From contig NW_027184061.1 in the NCBI RefSeq assembly GCF_041296385.1, positions 868,001-932,000 on the forward strand: a DNA stretch of 64,000 nt, read 5' to 3'. This document shows positions 42,925 through 63,346 of the stretch, one piece after another. The translations under genes and the position numbers were made by a program. The stretch comes from Aphelocoma coerulescens (taxonomy: Eukaryota; Chordata; Aves; Passeriformes; Corvidae). The notes beneath the pieces are model-generated. The model ran no database searches. It worked only from the letters and a program-made list of their open reading frames with translations, and was not told where the DNA came from. The number at the start of each line of letters is the position of its first letter. Position 1 is the first letter of the stretch.

Positions 42925-43689
42925 GCTGGCCACGATTTTGATTGGCTGAGGGGCTTTAGGGACGCTGCAGCCCCGCGGTGGGGTTTTTTGGAGGGGGAAC
43001 CTCGGGGTGCGGGGCAGGTGGGAGCTCAGTTGTGCCCAGAAATGTGTCCCCAGGGACGCGGGATCTCAGGCGTGCCCATGGCCTGGGGTGACGCTGGCCC
43101 GGTGCCAGGCACCCACCAAAGCCACTCTGTCCCTGCCCCCCGCAGCTCCACAGGGGAGAGAAAATGGAACTGAGGGTTCCTGGGTGGGGATAAGGACTGG
43201 GAGAGATCCCTCAGCAAACACTGGCACGGGTACAACAGGCTCTAATTAGAGATATTCATTAAATTGATGACACTGAAAAAATAACAGCAGGAGAATGAGA
43301 AGGAAAAGAAGACCCTTAAAAACACCCTCCCCCACCCCTCCCTCCTTCCCAGGGGCTGTGGGGGCATCTCTGCATCCGGCACCTCCATCTTTGGAGCTGC
43401 CAGGGATTGGCTCTGCCAGACATGGAGGAAGCTTCCAGATCCAACAGACCCAGCCTGGGCACAGGGAGGGAATTTATTCCCAACCAAATCCCAGCAGCAC
43501 AAGGAGAAGGCAAAGAAATCTCTCCAACACCTTCCCCCCACCCAGCGCGGATCACCCGGAACGGGGGTCACCAGGGCTCTGCCCCACGGGGGTCACTGGG
43601 GATCATCCAACGCCGATCCTCCCACAGGGGATGGAGCTGGAGCAGCACACGAAGCTCTTCCCACACTCGGGGCACTCGCAGGGCTTCCC

Positions 43690-43690
<1 letters not shown>
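42925..43690. other. Flank of MHC pseudogene and 3' UTR of zinc-finger gene 5
   Basis: The first half holds the orphan Y-box relic and GC-rich DNA. The second half is the 3' UTR of zinc-finger gene 5 (minus strand), including a fossil half-finger near 43650-43680 and TTTATT, the reversed polyadenylation signal, at 43473-43478. Confidence 0.55.
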
Positions 43691-45755
<2,065 letters not shown>

Positions 45756-45761
45756 GGTCTG

Positions 45762-45805
45762 CCTGGCAACTGGTGAGTCACCAGCGCCGCGCGCTCTGAT
45801 TGGCT
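45762..45805 (+). promoter_or_regulatory. MHC class II-type X1-X2-Y module (copy 5)
   Basis: CCTGGCAAC at 45762, TGAGTCA at 45774-45780 and CTGATTGGCT at 45796-45805, with 34-base spacing. It lies ~450 bases upstream of the exon 1 donor of zinc-finger gene 5 (divergent). Rightward, only the 3' end of a minus-strand MHC fragment follows. A further ctgattggcg box lies at about 45827. Confidence 0.75.
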
Positions 45806-46281
45806 GAAGCTTGTCATGCGCTGTCTCTGATTGGCGCCTTTCTTCGGGGCTCTTTTGGGGGGACTTTTTCTGTGGGATTTGGGGGTCGTTGGAGGCTGTG
45901 GGATTTAGGGGCGTCCCTGCACGTTTTGCTGTTCTCTGGGGGCTGTGTTGGCGTTCAGGTGCTTCCCAAGGGCCCCCCAGAGCGGGGTGACACGGTGGGG
46001 ACACAGGGGGGTCCCCATTCCCGATCCATCCCAGGGTCGGTTCTGCCCCCTCCACTCTCGGCTCCCCCTCAGTTTCCTCCAAGTCTCTCCCCAGTGCCCC
46101 TCAATAAACGGGACCAGCCCAAACTGGGAAGCTTTACTGGGAACACTGGGAGCAGCCGGGCAGGGGCAGAGTGACAGCGAGGCTGGGGGGGACACACGAC
46201 CCCCCAAAATCAGCGCGGGGACGGAGCGGGGGGTCCCGGTCGGGCCCGAGGCCACGGGGAGGGGCTGCGGCCACCGGCGGC

Positions 46282-46471
46282 TCAGGAGCTCTGTGGGCAG
46301 AGCAAAGGGGGTGACACCGGGCTGGGGGGCCCCGGGGGAGCACAGAGCTCCGGGGGAGGGGGGACACGACCCCCGGGCCCCTCCCGTCACCGGCTTGTGC
46401 AGGTAGAAGCCGAGCCCCAGCGTCAGGAAGACAAAGCCCAACACGAAGCCCCCGATCCCCGTCAGCATCTT
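46282..46471 (-). pseudogene. MHC class II beta 3' end (second copy)
   Basis: The TM exon 46471-46391 encodes K-M-L-T-G-I-G-G-F-V-L-G and a hydrophobic span ending Y-L-H-K-P, followed by GTGACG. The tail mini-exon 46290-46282 encodes S-S-stop. As at 26 kb, the beginning of the exon is replaced by C/G-rich sequence and no immunoglobulin-like or peptide-binding exon is present upstream. Confidence 0.8.
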
Positions 46472-46559
46472 GGGGGGCCGGGGGGCAGCTTTGATGGGGG
46501 GGGGGGAAAGAAGGATCTGGGAAACGGCAGCGGCTGCCGGGAAGGGACCGGAATGGACT

Positions 46560-47260
46560 GGGACAGGCTGGGATGAACTGGGACAGAATGGGACACCAGG
46601 ATACACTGGGACCAGGACCGGGACTGGGCAGGAGCAGATTTGGAGCACCAGGGATTATACTGGGATATATTGGGACCGCACTGAGGGCTACTGGGAACAT
46701 GCTGAGGCCCAATGGGTGCTGCTGGGATATACTGGGAGTGATTTGCACCATACTGAGAATGACTGGAATCATTCTGGGAGTGACTGGAACCACAGTGGTG
46801 GTGAAAGGGTGCAGTTGGAAAAATGCAGGGGGCAACTGGGATCATCCTGGGAGCAGCTGGCCCATACTGGGGTCATACTGGGATCATACTGGGAGTGACA
46901 GGGTCATATTGGAGTGAGTGGCATAGTTCTGGGAGTATCTGGGAGTGACTGGAATCATACTGGGGGTGACAGGAATCAAACCTGACTCATACTGGGAAGT
47001 TACCTGGAATCATCCTGGGGGTGACTGGACTCATACTGGGATCATGCTTAGAGCAACTGGGACCATGATGGGGGCAAAAGGCATCACAGGGACTGACTGG
47101 GAGTGGCTGGGTTCATACTGGAAGTGACTGGGGCCCTACCTTACTCTACTGGGAGGGACTGAGAGTGAAAGGAACCCTACAGGGCATGACTGGGAACAAC
47201 TGGGACCATCTTGGGGGCAACTGGGATCTTATTGGGAATGACTGGGAACATAAAAGCTTG
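46560..47260 (-). repeat. Degenerate minisatellite in MHC intron (second copy)
   Basis: Same actgggatcatactgggag-type units as 26400-27060, with small insertions and deletions between the two arrays. Confidence 0.9.
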
Positions 47261-47879
47261 AGTGGAGTTTTTATCCCGTGGCATTCCCGGGGAGCAGCGG
47301 CAGCTCCGCGCCCCCAGCCCAGGGGGTGGGAGCAGGGGAACCGCTGGCAGCACCTTCGGGGCACAGCCGAGGGCTGGGGGGCTCCTTCCCCACTTCATTT
47401 TCTCTGCCCAATTCAAACCATCCCCTCCCATTCAAATCCCCTCCGTTCACATTTTCTCCCCACCATTAAAGTTTCCTTGCCCCAATTCAACTTTTCTCCC
47501 CAATTAAGCCCTGAGGCCCCTCCCCGTCCCCGGCTCCTCCCGGCAGGACCCGGCTGGGACCTTCTGGAAACAGCAGCGGGAAGAGTTCCAAAATTCCTCA
47601 TTACTTCCATCGATTTCCTTGGTTTCCGGGGCATTTTCCTGCGGCTGCTCCGGGCCATGGCTGAGGGGTCCCCTCGGGCTCCAGCCCCTTTCCAGCCCCT
47701 TTTTCCAGCTCTTTTCCTCAGCTGACCCAAAGCTGCGGATTTTGGGGGGGGGAAGAGTCGCTCTGCTCGGGGGGTCCCCGTGGTGCCCCAGGGAGGCCCC
47801 GAGGCCGCAGCACGGTTCCCTCCGGCCCCTTGGAGCGTTTGGAATCTCCAACTCCCAGCAATCACTGTCCGTGGCATTC

Positions 47880-48467
47880 AGTTCCCGTGTTGGAGAGGAT
47901 GAAAGTTTGGTAAGAAAGTTTCACAGATATGTAGGCTTGGCAGAAAGATCTCTGAATGTAGAAACTGAGGGTGAGATAGAAATGAAAGCAAGTTTTGATG
48001 TAGAGAAAAGGTGTTTTGCTGAACCAGTGATCATTGAATAACTGAGAAGGCAAAGGTTGGAGATGAGCTGGAAGGAGATTTTTATGATTAGAACAAAGGT
48101 ATGTGACAACAAACAAAGACGTGTTTTTCACCAAGTAAATAAGTCTCAAGAAGAGCATAAGTAAATAGAAAACATGTTTTTACCAAAAAGAGAGAGCTAT
48201 CACCGGCAAACAAATGTCGATGTGGCAGGTGGAAGAAAGGTCTGAGAACTTTCCATTGTAAGCTTTAATTGTAACTTACTTACTCTTGTGATTGGATAAT
48301 AATGACTATAATATGGTAATGGTAGTAGCTATTTGGCTATAGCCAAATGTAAAAGTATTGTGTATGGTGCTTATTGGTTGATATGTATTAAGATACTCTG
48401 CAAAGAAAGGTTTAAAATGCTTTGTAACTTGAACAGAAAGCTATTACCACAGGCCTAGGCCCTAGGG
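47880..48467. other. AT-rich DNA, no gene; possibly LTR-derived
   Basis: Composition changes abruptly at 47875 from GC-rich to AT-rich. No open frame of note. Tattggttgatatg and ataatatgg strings suggest an old LTR, but no clear ends were found. Confidence 0.35.
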
Positions 48468-48813
48468 TGTATCACCGTGTCCCGCAGCCATAGGGAAGAG
48501 GAGGAGAGAAGGTCCAGCAGGCAGGAATTGTGCAGCAAGATTGATTTATTTAATTATTTTACAAACTCTTTTATAGACTTTTTTCTTCAGAGTCTAATTG
48601 GACAAAGGATCAGCCTCCCCTTGGGGATTGGCTAAAATCCTAAAACATCCATTGTCAAAATATTTTTCTACTGTACCATAAACAAGACTTTTCAAGGTTG
48701 CAGGTAGTTTGGTTGTTTGCATTCCCTGCCACCTCTTCTGTGAGAGAGAAAAGTCTCTCACGGACTTAGAAAATAGCAAGAAAATCCTTGCTAGCAGCAT
48801 TTTTGTATCTACA
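48468..48813 (-). mobile_element. 3' LTR of an env-less class II ERV
   Basis: On the minus strand it starts TGTAGATAC and ends ...GTGATACA, giving a TGTA/TACA inverted terminal match. A polypurine tract, AAAAAGGGGGAAT, abuts its 5' end at 48814-48826. The sister LTR is at 9735-10075. Confidence 0.75.
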
Positions 48814-48942
48814 ATTCCCCCTTTTTGTTTGACAAGAGAACAACTCTACTATTAATCCTAAATAGAAATTTACATCAGTTATTAATTCTAAATATGTCCT
48901 TAAGGCTTTAACGATCTGACTCCATAACAAGAAATTTAAAGT

Positions 48943-49330
48943 TCAGTCTCTGCTTGTGGAAGGACCATCCCAGTCTCTGCTTGTAGAAGGACCATCTGCC
49001 TGATGGTTGACATCCTGGTCATCATCAGAAGAGTCATTAGGCTGATGATCTACATTCTGGTGGCCATTTGGATGGTTGGCGTTCTGGTCATCATTTGGAG
49101 GTTGCCTGTTCTGCCTCTGGTGCCGTAGGTCAGGGCGAACACATTTTGCAGGTAGCCACCGTACCCCAGTATCTGTGGAAACGCAAGCATACCCACGACT
49201 CCAAACGATAAGCTCATGCAGCCTTCCCACTGGTTAGTGAGTAAATTCCGCACCCAGACTTTTGCCCAGGGCAGTTGTGTCTCGCCTGAAGACTGCAGTG
49301 AGAGAAAATGATTCAGAATAACAGGATTGT
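48943..49330 (-). pseudogene. Integrase C-terminal remnant of the same ERV
   Basis: A G-Y-A-C-V-S-T-D-T-G-type block and a following V-R-P end identify the integrase DNA-binding domain. After it the frame continues through short repeats of N-D-D-Q-N/D-V/A-N-H type to a stop near the polypurine tract. The upstream half is in another frame. No env lies between this and the LTR, so ~1.5 kb is deleted relative to the ERV at 13-15 kb. Confidence 0.75.
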
Positions 49331-49399
49331 TTGAATTTTGTGGTACTGTAAGGTGATTAATTGTATACGAGCTTTTGCTAGTCGGCTTCAGTCCCGGGC

Positions 49400-49870
49400 T
49401 GGCCCTGGGCTGGCGACAGCGAGCCCGACAGAAACCAACGCCCGCGGGGCCACCGGGGCTCAGAGCCGTGCAAGGGACGCTTTGGTTTGCAGGGACGGAA
49501 GGGCCTGGGCTCCTCCCCTGCCCCGTTTGACTTGGTTTAGGATTCAATATTTTGGCCGACGTGGGAGGGGAAAAAGGTGTGGTTTTTCTCCAGCACTGGG
49601 CGGGTTTTTGCCTCGCCTGGAGCACTTGGGCCTTCCCCGGGCCCCCTCTGCCCTCTTGCAGAACCAGTGGCATTTCCCACCCCACGCGGTTTGTAAACAA
49701 GAGTCGGCTGCAGTCGAGAAGGCTCCAGGTGCCTCCTTCCAGGCTGACTCTGCCGATGCTGAGGCTGCTCTGGGCTCTGCCGGGGCTCTGCTGGGGCTCA
49801 GCTCTGGGCAAGGCTGGGCCCGCTCTCCCCTCGCATTGCTCCGGGCAGCTGAGTCACAGGGGGACAAGGA
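49400..49870 (+). pseudogene. PIM-like gene fragment (intron-derived), inverted
   Basis: Reading the complementary strand gives the same P-L-V-L-Q-E-G stretch found inside intron 3 of the PIM-like gene (near 22300), followed by related sequence. The segment is inverted relative to that gene. No kinase exon is recognisable here. Confidence 0.5.
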
Positions 49871-49906
49871 AGGGACACGTCAAGGGACTTGAGGTTTAAC
49901 AGAGCT

Positions 49907-49912
49907 TTTATT
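49907..49912 (-). terminator. Polyadenylation signal for the PAK-like gene
   Basis: AATAAA on the minus strand (gaataaaagctctgttaaac), ~115 bases past the stop codon at 50029. The short 3' UTR contains loose ctaactaccataactaac repeats. Confidence 0.7.
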
Positions 49913-50028
49913 CAAAAAACTGCCATAACTACCAGGCTGTCCTAACCACCATAACTAACTAGCAGTGCTAACTACCGTAACTAACCACTTGTCCTAACTA
50001 CTATAACGAAAAGCTGTCCTCAGGTGCT

Positions 50029-57433
<7,405 letters not shown>

Positions 57434-57944
57434 TTTGGCCGTGCTGCACACGTGGCAGACTGTACCCCTGCAAGCCCAGAAGGACACCCGGCAGGGGCTG
57501 GGCTGGCTGCTGAGAATGCCTCGGGCAGGAGGATCCTCCGGCAACCAGCGGGCGCCCAGAGCCGCTCTGGACACTGAGGGCTCCGTGCCCACAGCAACGG
57601 GAACACGGCGAGGACGCGGCAGCGTTCCCGTGACATCACAGCAGCAGCTCCCGCAAGAACCGCCTGGAAGGTTCTCCTCTGTCACAAAGGAGCACAAAGG
57701 ATCCTCCCGGGGCACAGCCTGTTGCTCAAAGCATCCAAGAGGAACCCAGAAAATGCAGCAGACCAGGACAGCCCATAGCCAAGCTTGAACAACGAAATCA
57801 AAGCCATGCACTGATGCTCCGAATTAGGGGCGGGAGTCGGGAGGCTGCAGGGCTTCCCAAGGAGCCGGAGGCAGCCAACACGCAGGGCTGGGCAAGTCGG
57901 GCCGGGAGCAGCGGAGAGCTTTGTTTCCCTTCTCAGCTGAATGG

Positions 57945-58480
57945 CGGCTCGGGCCGGGCCCGTTCCAGGGCTGTTCCTCAGCTGCGGCTTTCCCCTCACG
58001 CAGCCCGGGGGGCGCTGGGAGCGCGGGGCGAGGCTGGGCCGTGTGCAGAGCCCGCCCCTCGCTGCGATTGGGCGGTGCTGCCGTCAGTCGTGGTTCTGGC
58101 GCGCTGATTGGTCGGAGCGGGGAGCAGCCCGGGCCCGGAGCCGCCGGCAGGGCGGCCGTGGCGCAGCAGAGGCGCCATTGGCGGAGCGTCTGTGCGGGCC
58201 CGGGAGCGGCGGCGGCGGCCGGAGCCCGGTGAGGCGGCGGCGGAGCTCGGAGGCGGCCCCAGCGCAGGTGGGAGCCGCGCTCGGTTCTGGCGGGGCTCGG
58301 CGCTGGCTGCGGGCGGAGGGGGCGGCAGGGGGCTGGGGCGGGTTCGTTGTGCCGTGTGGGCGCCGTGTTCGCCCTGGCGTGAGGGCGCTGCGGGAGCGGC
58401 TGCCCGCGCTCTCCTTGCCGCTGATGCCTCGGCAGGAGCCGGTGCCGGAGCAGCGCTGGCTCGTCCCGGCTGCTGTGGGT
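57945..58480 (+). promoter_or_regulatory. CpG island (copy C), head-to-head with PAK-like gene
   Basis: Near-identical to 33590-34140 with a shorter GGC run. The PAK-like first coding exon starts 510 bases to its left on the minus strand, so this duplicated island is the obvious candidate promoter. Its inverted CCAAT boxes could act both ways. The transcription start is not determinable by eye. Confidence 0.5.
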
Positions 58481-60024
58481 AGGACAGAGGTGGCTGCCCC
58501 GTCGGCGGGAGTGTGCGGGAAAGTTCCCGTGGCCAGAGGTTTGTGTCCCCAGAGGAGCCGGAGGAGTCCTGTAAAAGGAACTTTATTCCTGGAGCAAGGG
58601 AGAGGCCACGGGGCATTTCCCGTGGGCTCTGTCCAAGTGTTGGAGGACGCAGCCTCCTTTTTATGCCGATTTCCTTGGCCGCATCTCCGTGTCCCTTTCC
58701 CCCGTGGCTGAGGTCCTTGGAAGGTACAGACTTCCCGATCCGCCTGCTGCATGTGCCCCTTAATGTGCACCCCCACTTTGTAGAACATCCGATATTCATG
58801 GCTCTGTTAAGTCTTTGTTTCCTTTGTTCTCTGTTTCACGACTTTTCCTTGGCCATCACTTTGTCAAGAGCACTTTGAGTCCTTTAATTTTCCACAACCT
58901 CCTGGTCCTTCTGCTGAAAGAGGATCTGATGCCATCCCAGGGTGAAATGTGGCGTTGCTCATGGGAGTGGATTGGTGGGTGAGAAGGTCAGGAGCTGGAG
59001 CTGTGGGCTTGGTTATGATTTGGAGGACAGCTTGTACTCTAATGATGCATGGAAATGATCTGTGGGTTCTCTGGCACCTGGTATGAATTTGTTTGGGTTC
59101 CCAGGGGCTGCTCCATGGTGTTGTAGGATTTGTTCTGGTGGCCGTTCATCTTGTCCCCATTTTTGGGTGCTCCCAAAAATGCCAGGGATGCATCCACTGA
59201 CCGCTTTTCTCGGATTAAATCATCACATCCTTGGATTCCCAAGTGATTTCGCTGACCTTGTGGCAGCAAAATCAGCCCAGTGCTCAAACCCACCCTGTAT
59301 AACCCAGACAGTGCCAGCAGATGTTGGAGTGGGGAGAGGGATGATTCCCCCCCGCTTTTTTGAGTGAAGTTCTCCCAACATTCTCCGTTTGCTGTTTTCT
59401 TTTGCAGCTTCAGGGATTTCTGTTGCAGAGTCCGAGATGCTCAGTGTGGGCTCTGCCTTTAGCGATGCAAATTCCGTCTGTGCAGGGAGGCAGAGCTTGG
59501 GGTGAGGGGCAGAGGGAATCAGCCCAATTCCTCTGGCAGGCAAGGAGAGCCTGGGACATTGTGCACACTTCCCCCAGCAGAGATAATTTGCATTTCTAAA
59601 GCTCCTCTGCTGGCTGTCTGGAAGGGAGCTTCTCTTCCAGGGCAGCCATCAGGTGACTCACAAGTGGCCCCCAAAAGCGGCTTTTTTTCCCCCTTTTTTT
59701 AAAAATATTTTTTAACTGTTTATGAGGAAAAGGGTCAGTTTTAATGCTCTTCCAGTTTTGCAAAATGCAGCCTACAGGTGAACATCGAAAAACCCATTCC
59801 AAAATTCTGCCATCACTAACAGCCATGCACACACATACACAAAAATGCCTCAAAGCAATAAAGATTTTTGCTACTTCTCCTCGGACTAAAAATTGACTCT
59901 CACACCTTTAGCCCAAACCCAACTGACAATATCAAAGTAGGACTATTAAGAAAAAACATTCTAATGGTGTAATCTTGTCACAGAAACTGCAGGATGACCA
60001 AAAACTCTCCAACTACCTTTTTAG

Positions 60025-60560
60025 TGTTAGGGGATCAAGGCATTACTTTATTCTGGCCAGGATGTGCAACAGAAATCATTTCATGCACACATAGCCCGGG
60101 TGTGCAGAGAAAATCATCCCATGGCACACGAGTTTTACTCAATTTTTCCTCAACTTGATGCAGTCTAAACCCATCGAAATCCGTAGGTTTAATGTTCATT
60201 GGTTCCAAGTTGGGTAGTTCTTAGTATTTGGTTTCCTGTTGGCCCCGGACTGCTTGGCCTCTGATGTTCATTAGGTCCACACTCCTTGATTTCCTTCTCA
60301 GCCTTTTCCAGAGCAGGGGTCTCCAGCTGTGCTGGGGGCAGTGTCTGGGGTAGCTGTTCCTTGATGTTTGCTGATGGGCGTTGATGTTTTGTTGATGGGC
60401 GTTATCTTTTTGGGTATCTTTTGGGCTATTCCCAGTCTGTTGAGATGTTAAGCTCATCTCTGTTGAGTGGTGTAACATCCCTTAAGAAACACTTTAAAAT
60501 TCCTTTCGCCAAGACAGAGGCAAACCAAGCCTGAGTAGAGAAATAAAATTTTAAAACAAT
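60025..60560 (-). mobile_element. LTR variant of the gamma-like ERV (copy C)
   Basis: On the minus strand it has AATAAA in ccagaataaagtaatgcc, followed by the same cctaacactaaaaagg end as the LTR-like segments in A and B. The upstream half (short gatgggcgtt repeats near 60370-60400) is unrelated to theirs. It may be a different LTR subfamily joined by recombination. Confidence 0.5.
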
Positions 60561-61522
60561 TCTGAACTTGGTCTATTTTCCAGCAATCGAATCCCGCCCA
60601 GCCCAGAGTGTGAGTGTAACTGAGAGCCAGAGTGGAATTCTCCCGCTGTCTCCCGCAGCAGCTGTGGCGAGTGCAGGCACAGAAAGCTCTGAAGCTCGCC
60701 CGGTGCCAGCGAGGATTGGCCCCCAGTGCCCGGAGATGCCAGAGGAGGTGCCCAGCCAGACAATTTCAGCAGAGGATCTGTGGGCAGCCCCCGGGGCTTG
60801 CCCCGCTGTGGAGCCCTGGCTGCTGCTGCGGCCCCTTCTGTGCAGGGGCAGTGGCGGCCTGGCCTGCTCCTCCTGCAGCCGGGGAGTGCAAATCCGCGGG
60901 GCTTCTGAGAGCTTGAGGCGAGGCTGAGGGGTCCCCCCGTGTTCAGCTGTGCTGGCGGCTGTTTCTGTGCTCGGGGACACTTGGAATGGGCCACGCCCTT
61001 GGCCACCAGTGGTGCTTCTTTGCACTCCTCAGGCAGGACCCGATGTCCTGGTTGGATGCTGTGGGCAGCAAAGTCCCAAGGCAGGGTCTGTGCCAGCCGA
61101 GCTTCCTGTGGAAGAGATTTCACAAGAGACAGGATTCTGGCCACAGACTGCTTGAAACAGACATCCCTTATCTCCACCCCCACTAAGTCGAGAATTCCCA
61201 GGGTGAGGAATTGAAACATCAGTTCCAGGGGAGATAATTGAATATCTGCCCTGGGTCTGGCTCTTCTTCTTGCCAAAGCCAATGGCAGCAGCCGTACCCG
61301 TGGCATCTTGGTTTCTCTCAGCAGCTTCAGAAGGTGTTTCTTTATTTCCCCATTCATTCTTTCCACCCGACCCGAACTCTGGGGGTGCCAGGGCGTTTGG
61401 AGGTCCCACTGTGTTCCTAAAGCAGCCAGAATGGCCTGAAGGATCTTTCCTGTAAAATGAGTTCCCCTGTCTGAGTCTATTGCTTCCACAATCCATATCT
61501 TGGAATTGTTTGTTCCAAACAT
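60551..61522 (-). pseudogene. Retroviral integrase remnant, longest copy (copy C)
   Basis: A single open frame of ~320 codons includes the second-Asp and Glu core blocks and then the C-terminal basic region (H-S-I-Q-P-G-H-type), more than survives in A or B. The first-Asp region lies upstream. A one-base difference relative to A and B near 61495 changes which frame is open. Beyond the integrase the frame runs through unrelated GC-rich sequence. Confidence 0.75.
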
Positions 61523-62465
61523 GCCTTAAGAACTGATGCAGGGATTGCTGAAGCAGTCGGAAATGCTTCTGCCCCGCTGTGAGCTGCCATGCTGTTAGCA
61601 GAAGATATTGAAGCCTTCCTGCTCAGGGCATTTCAGTGCCAGGCTCTTCCAGGCACCCCCAGCTCGGCCCTTTGAGCTGAGCATGCGGGCGCTGAGCTGC
61701 GCTTTGTCTCCTTCCCTTTCCTTAAGAGCAGCGTGTCTTGTCACTCTTTTCCCTTCTGCTGCCCTTGAAGCCCCATCCCTAAACACCTTTTCTCCCTCAG
61801 GCCAGGGAATGTCTGGTCAATCTCTCCTAGGCCGGCTCTGGAGCTCTGTCACTTGGCTGCAGCCATGGGTTTCTTGCCAGCCCCGTGTCCAGGGCCGTTC
61901 AAACAGGAGGCTGGGTTCAACCCTTGCCCTGTCCTCAACTCTGAATCCTCCTGTTCCATCCAACAAGTTTCATTCTGTAAGAACCCAGCGCTGCTCATCC
62001 ATTTAGAGGCTCCTTTGGTTAACAAAGCTTTACCTTGATGCCAGGCTTGAACAATGAGAGATTCTGCTGCTGTCAGTTTTCAGGCCTCAGTTCCCAATAA
62101 AGCCGGGGCTGCACAATTCTGCAGACAATGAGGCCACTCTCTGGCCACTGGGTTGAACATTTGAGCCCAGGAATTCCTTTGGCATGTCCCTGATTAACGT
62201 CCACATGCAATTCAAATGGTTTTTCCCTGTGTGGGAGGGCCAGGGCAGGAGGCTCAGTTAATCTGCTTTTGAAGCCTTGAAAATTGTGCTTTCCTTCTGG
62301 TGTCCATGATGGGGTTTCTTGCCTGGCAGGAGAGGAGAGTTGTAGGGAGAGATGCCTGGCTCCAGAAGCGCTGCCTTTAGCAGGGACTCAGTAAGAGGCT
62401 GTAACCCCTTCCTTGCCTCCCTTGGAACAGGGTATTGCTTTTAGACACTACTTGTCCTGGATGCT

Positions 62466-62712
62466 TCAGAGGAATTTGGAGAGGCTCCATATCTGATTTT
62501 CCCTATTTCCGTGGGGCTGCCCACACTTCTGGGTTCCCTTCAGCAGAGGCCTTTGCAGACATTTGACACCAAGGTCCAGCAGCATTAGCCTCTGTATCTC
62601 CTTTGACAATATGAATTTGCATTCCCACTTCAGCCACCAAATGCCTTCCCAGTAAATTATAATCACAATTAGGAACAAACAGAAATTGATGCGTTTCAAA
62701 CCCATCCCCCAT
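62466..62712 (-). pseudogene. Retroviral protease remnant (copy C)
   Basis: Same L-L-G-R core as A and B, with an Asp-to-His change in the conserved R-D. Truncated on both sides. The gag-like fragment lies just upstream in the element. Confidence 0.65.
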
Positions 62713-62802
62713 ATCTACTCATAGTGGTTGAATAAAACACACCTGCCAATCTTTCCCACTTATTCCCTGAATAATCAAGGAACTTCTTGACAATTTCCCC
62801 CC

Positions 62803-63346
62803 TTAGGTGTCAGATTCGGAGTGGATCGAGAGGCCCCTGTGTCCATCAGGAGCGGCCTCGTCTCGATCCAGACGCGCCCTGAATGTTCTCAAGGGCTCTG
62901 GTGCGGTGGGTCCCTGGTCTGCTGGGAGCTCTGCCAGCCCTGACAATCCATGTCCATGTGGGGTGGACTTGCTGGTGCTGAGGGTGCTGCTGTCTGTGCT
63001 TGCAGTGTCCTTCTGGCCTGCAGATGGACCCCTGATTCCTTGCCAGGGGCTGTTTGGGTGGGCTCTGCCGTGCCGAGGAGGGCAATGCCTGTGCCAGGTG
63101 CTTGTGGCCGCCGCCGTCCCCTGGGTGCTGGGGCCCCCTTGGGCCCTGCGGTTCATCCCTGGGGGGCTGTAGAAACTCTGCCATGGCCTTTGCCTTCACC
63201 TTGGCCTTTTGCTCATCCCTTCTTGCATTGCCCTGCTGAGCCTTTCTGACCAAGTGCTGCAGGGGCTTCTTGTGCCTCTCCTGCAGCCCCCTCAGTGCCC
63301 GTGGGTGCTCATCCTCTGACAGCTGCTGAGCTTTCTGCAAAATCAT
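62803..63346 (-). pseudogene. gag-like remnant (copy C only)
   Basis: The first ~55 codons (K-A-Q-Q-L-S-E, then R-K-A-Q-Q-G-N-A-R-R) are highly charged and helical-looking, as in a gamma-type capsid end. They are followed by a Pro/Gln/His-rich part without an intact C-x2-C-x4-H-x4-C knuckle. Its position directly upstream of the protease remnant supports gag. Frames shift near 62850. The match is by layout, so confidence is moderate. Confidence 0.45.

Noticed and set aside
42939..42960. Y box next to MHC exon 1 as that gene's own promoter
   Set aside because: It points the wrong way for the minus-strand exon and lacks an X box. It matches the flank of copy 4 and is probably a recombination scar.
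58096..58110. Y-box-like gctgattggtcgg as a sixth class II module
   Set aside because: No X1-X2 element 34 bases upstream; an ordinary inverted CCAAT box in a CpG island.
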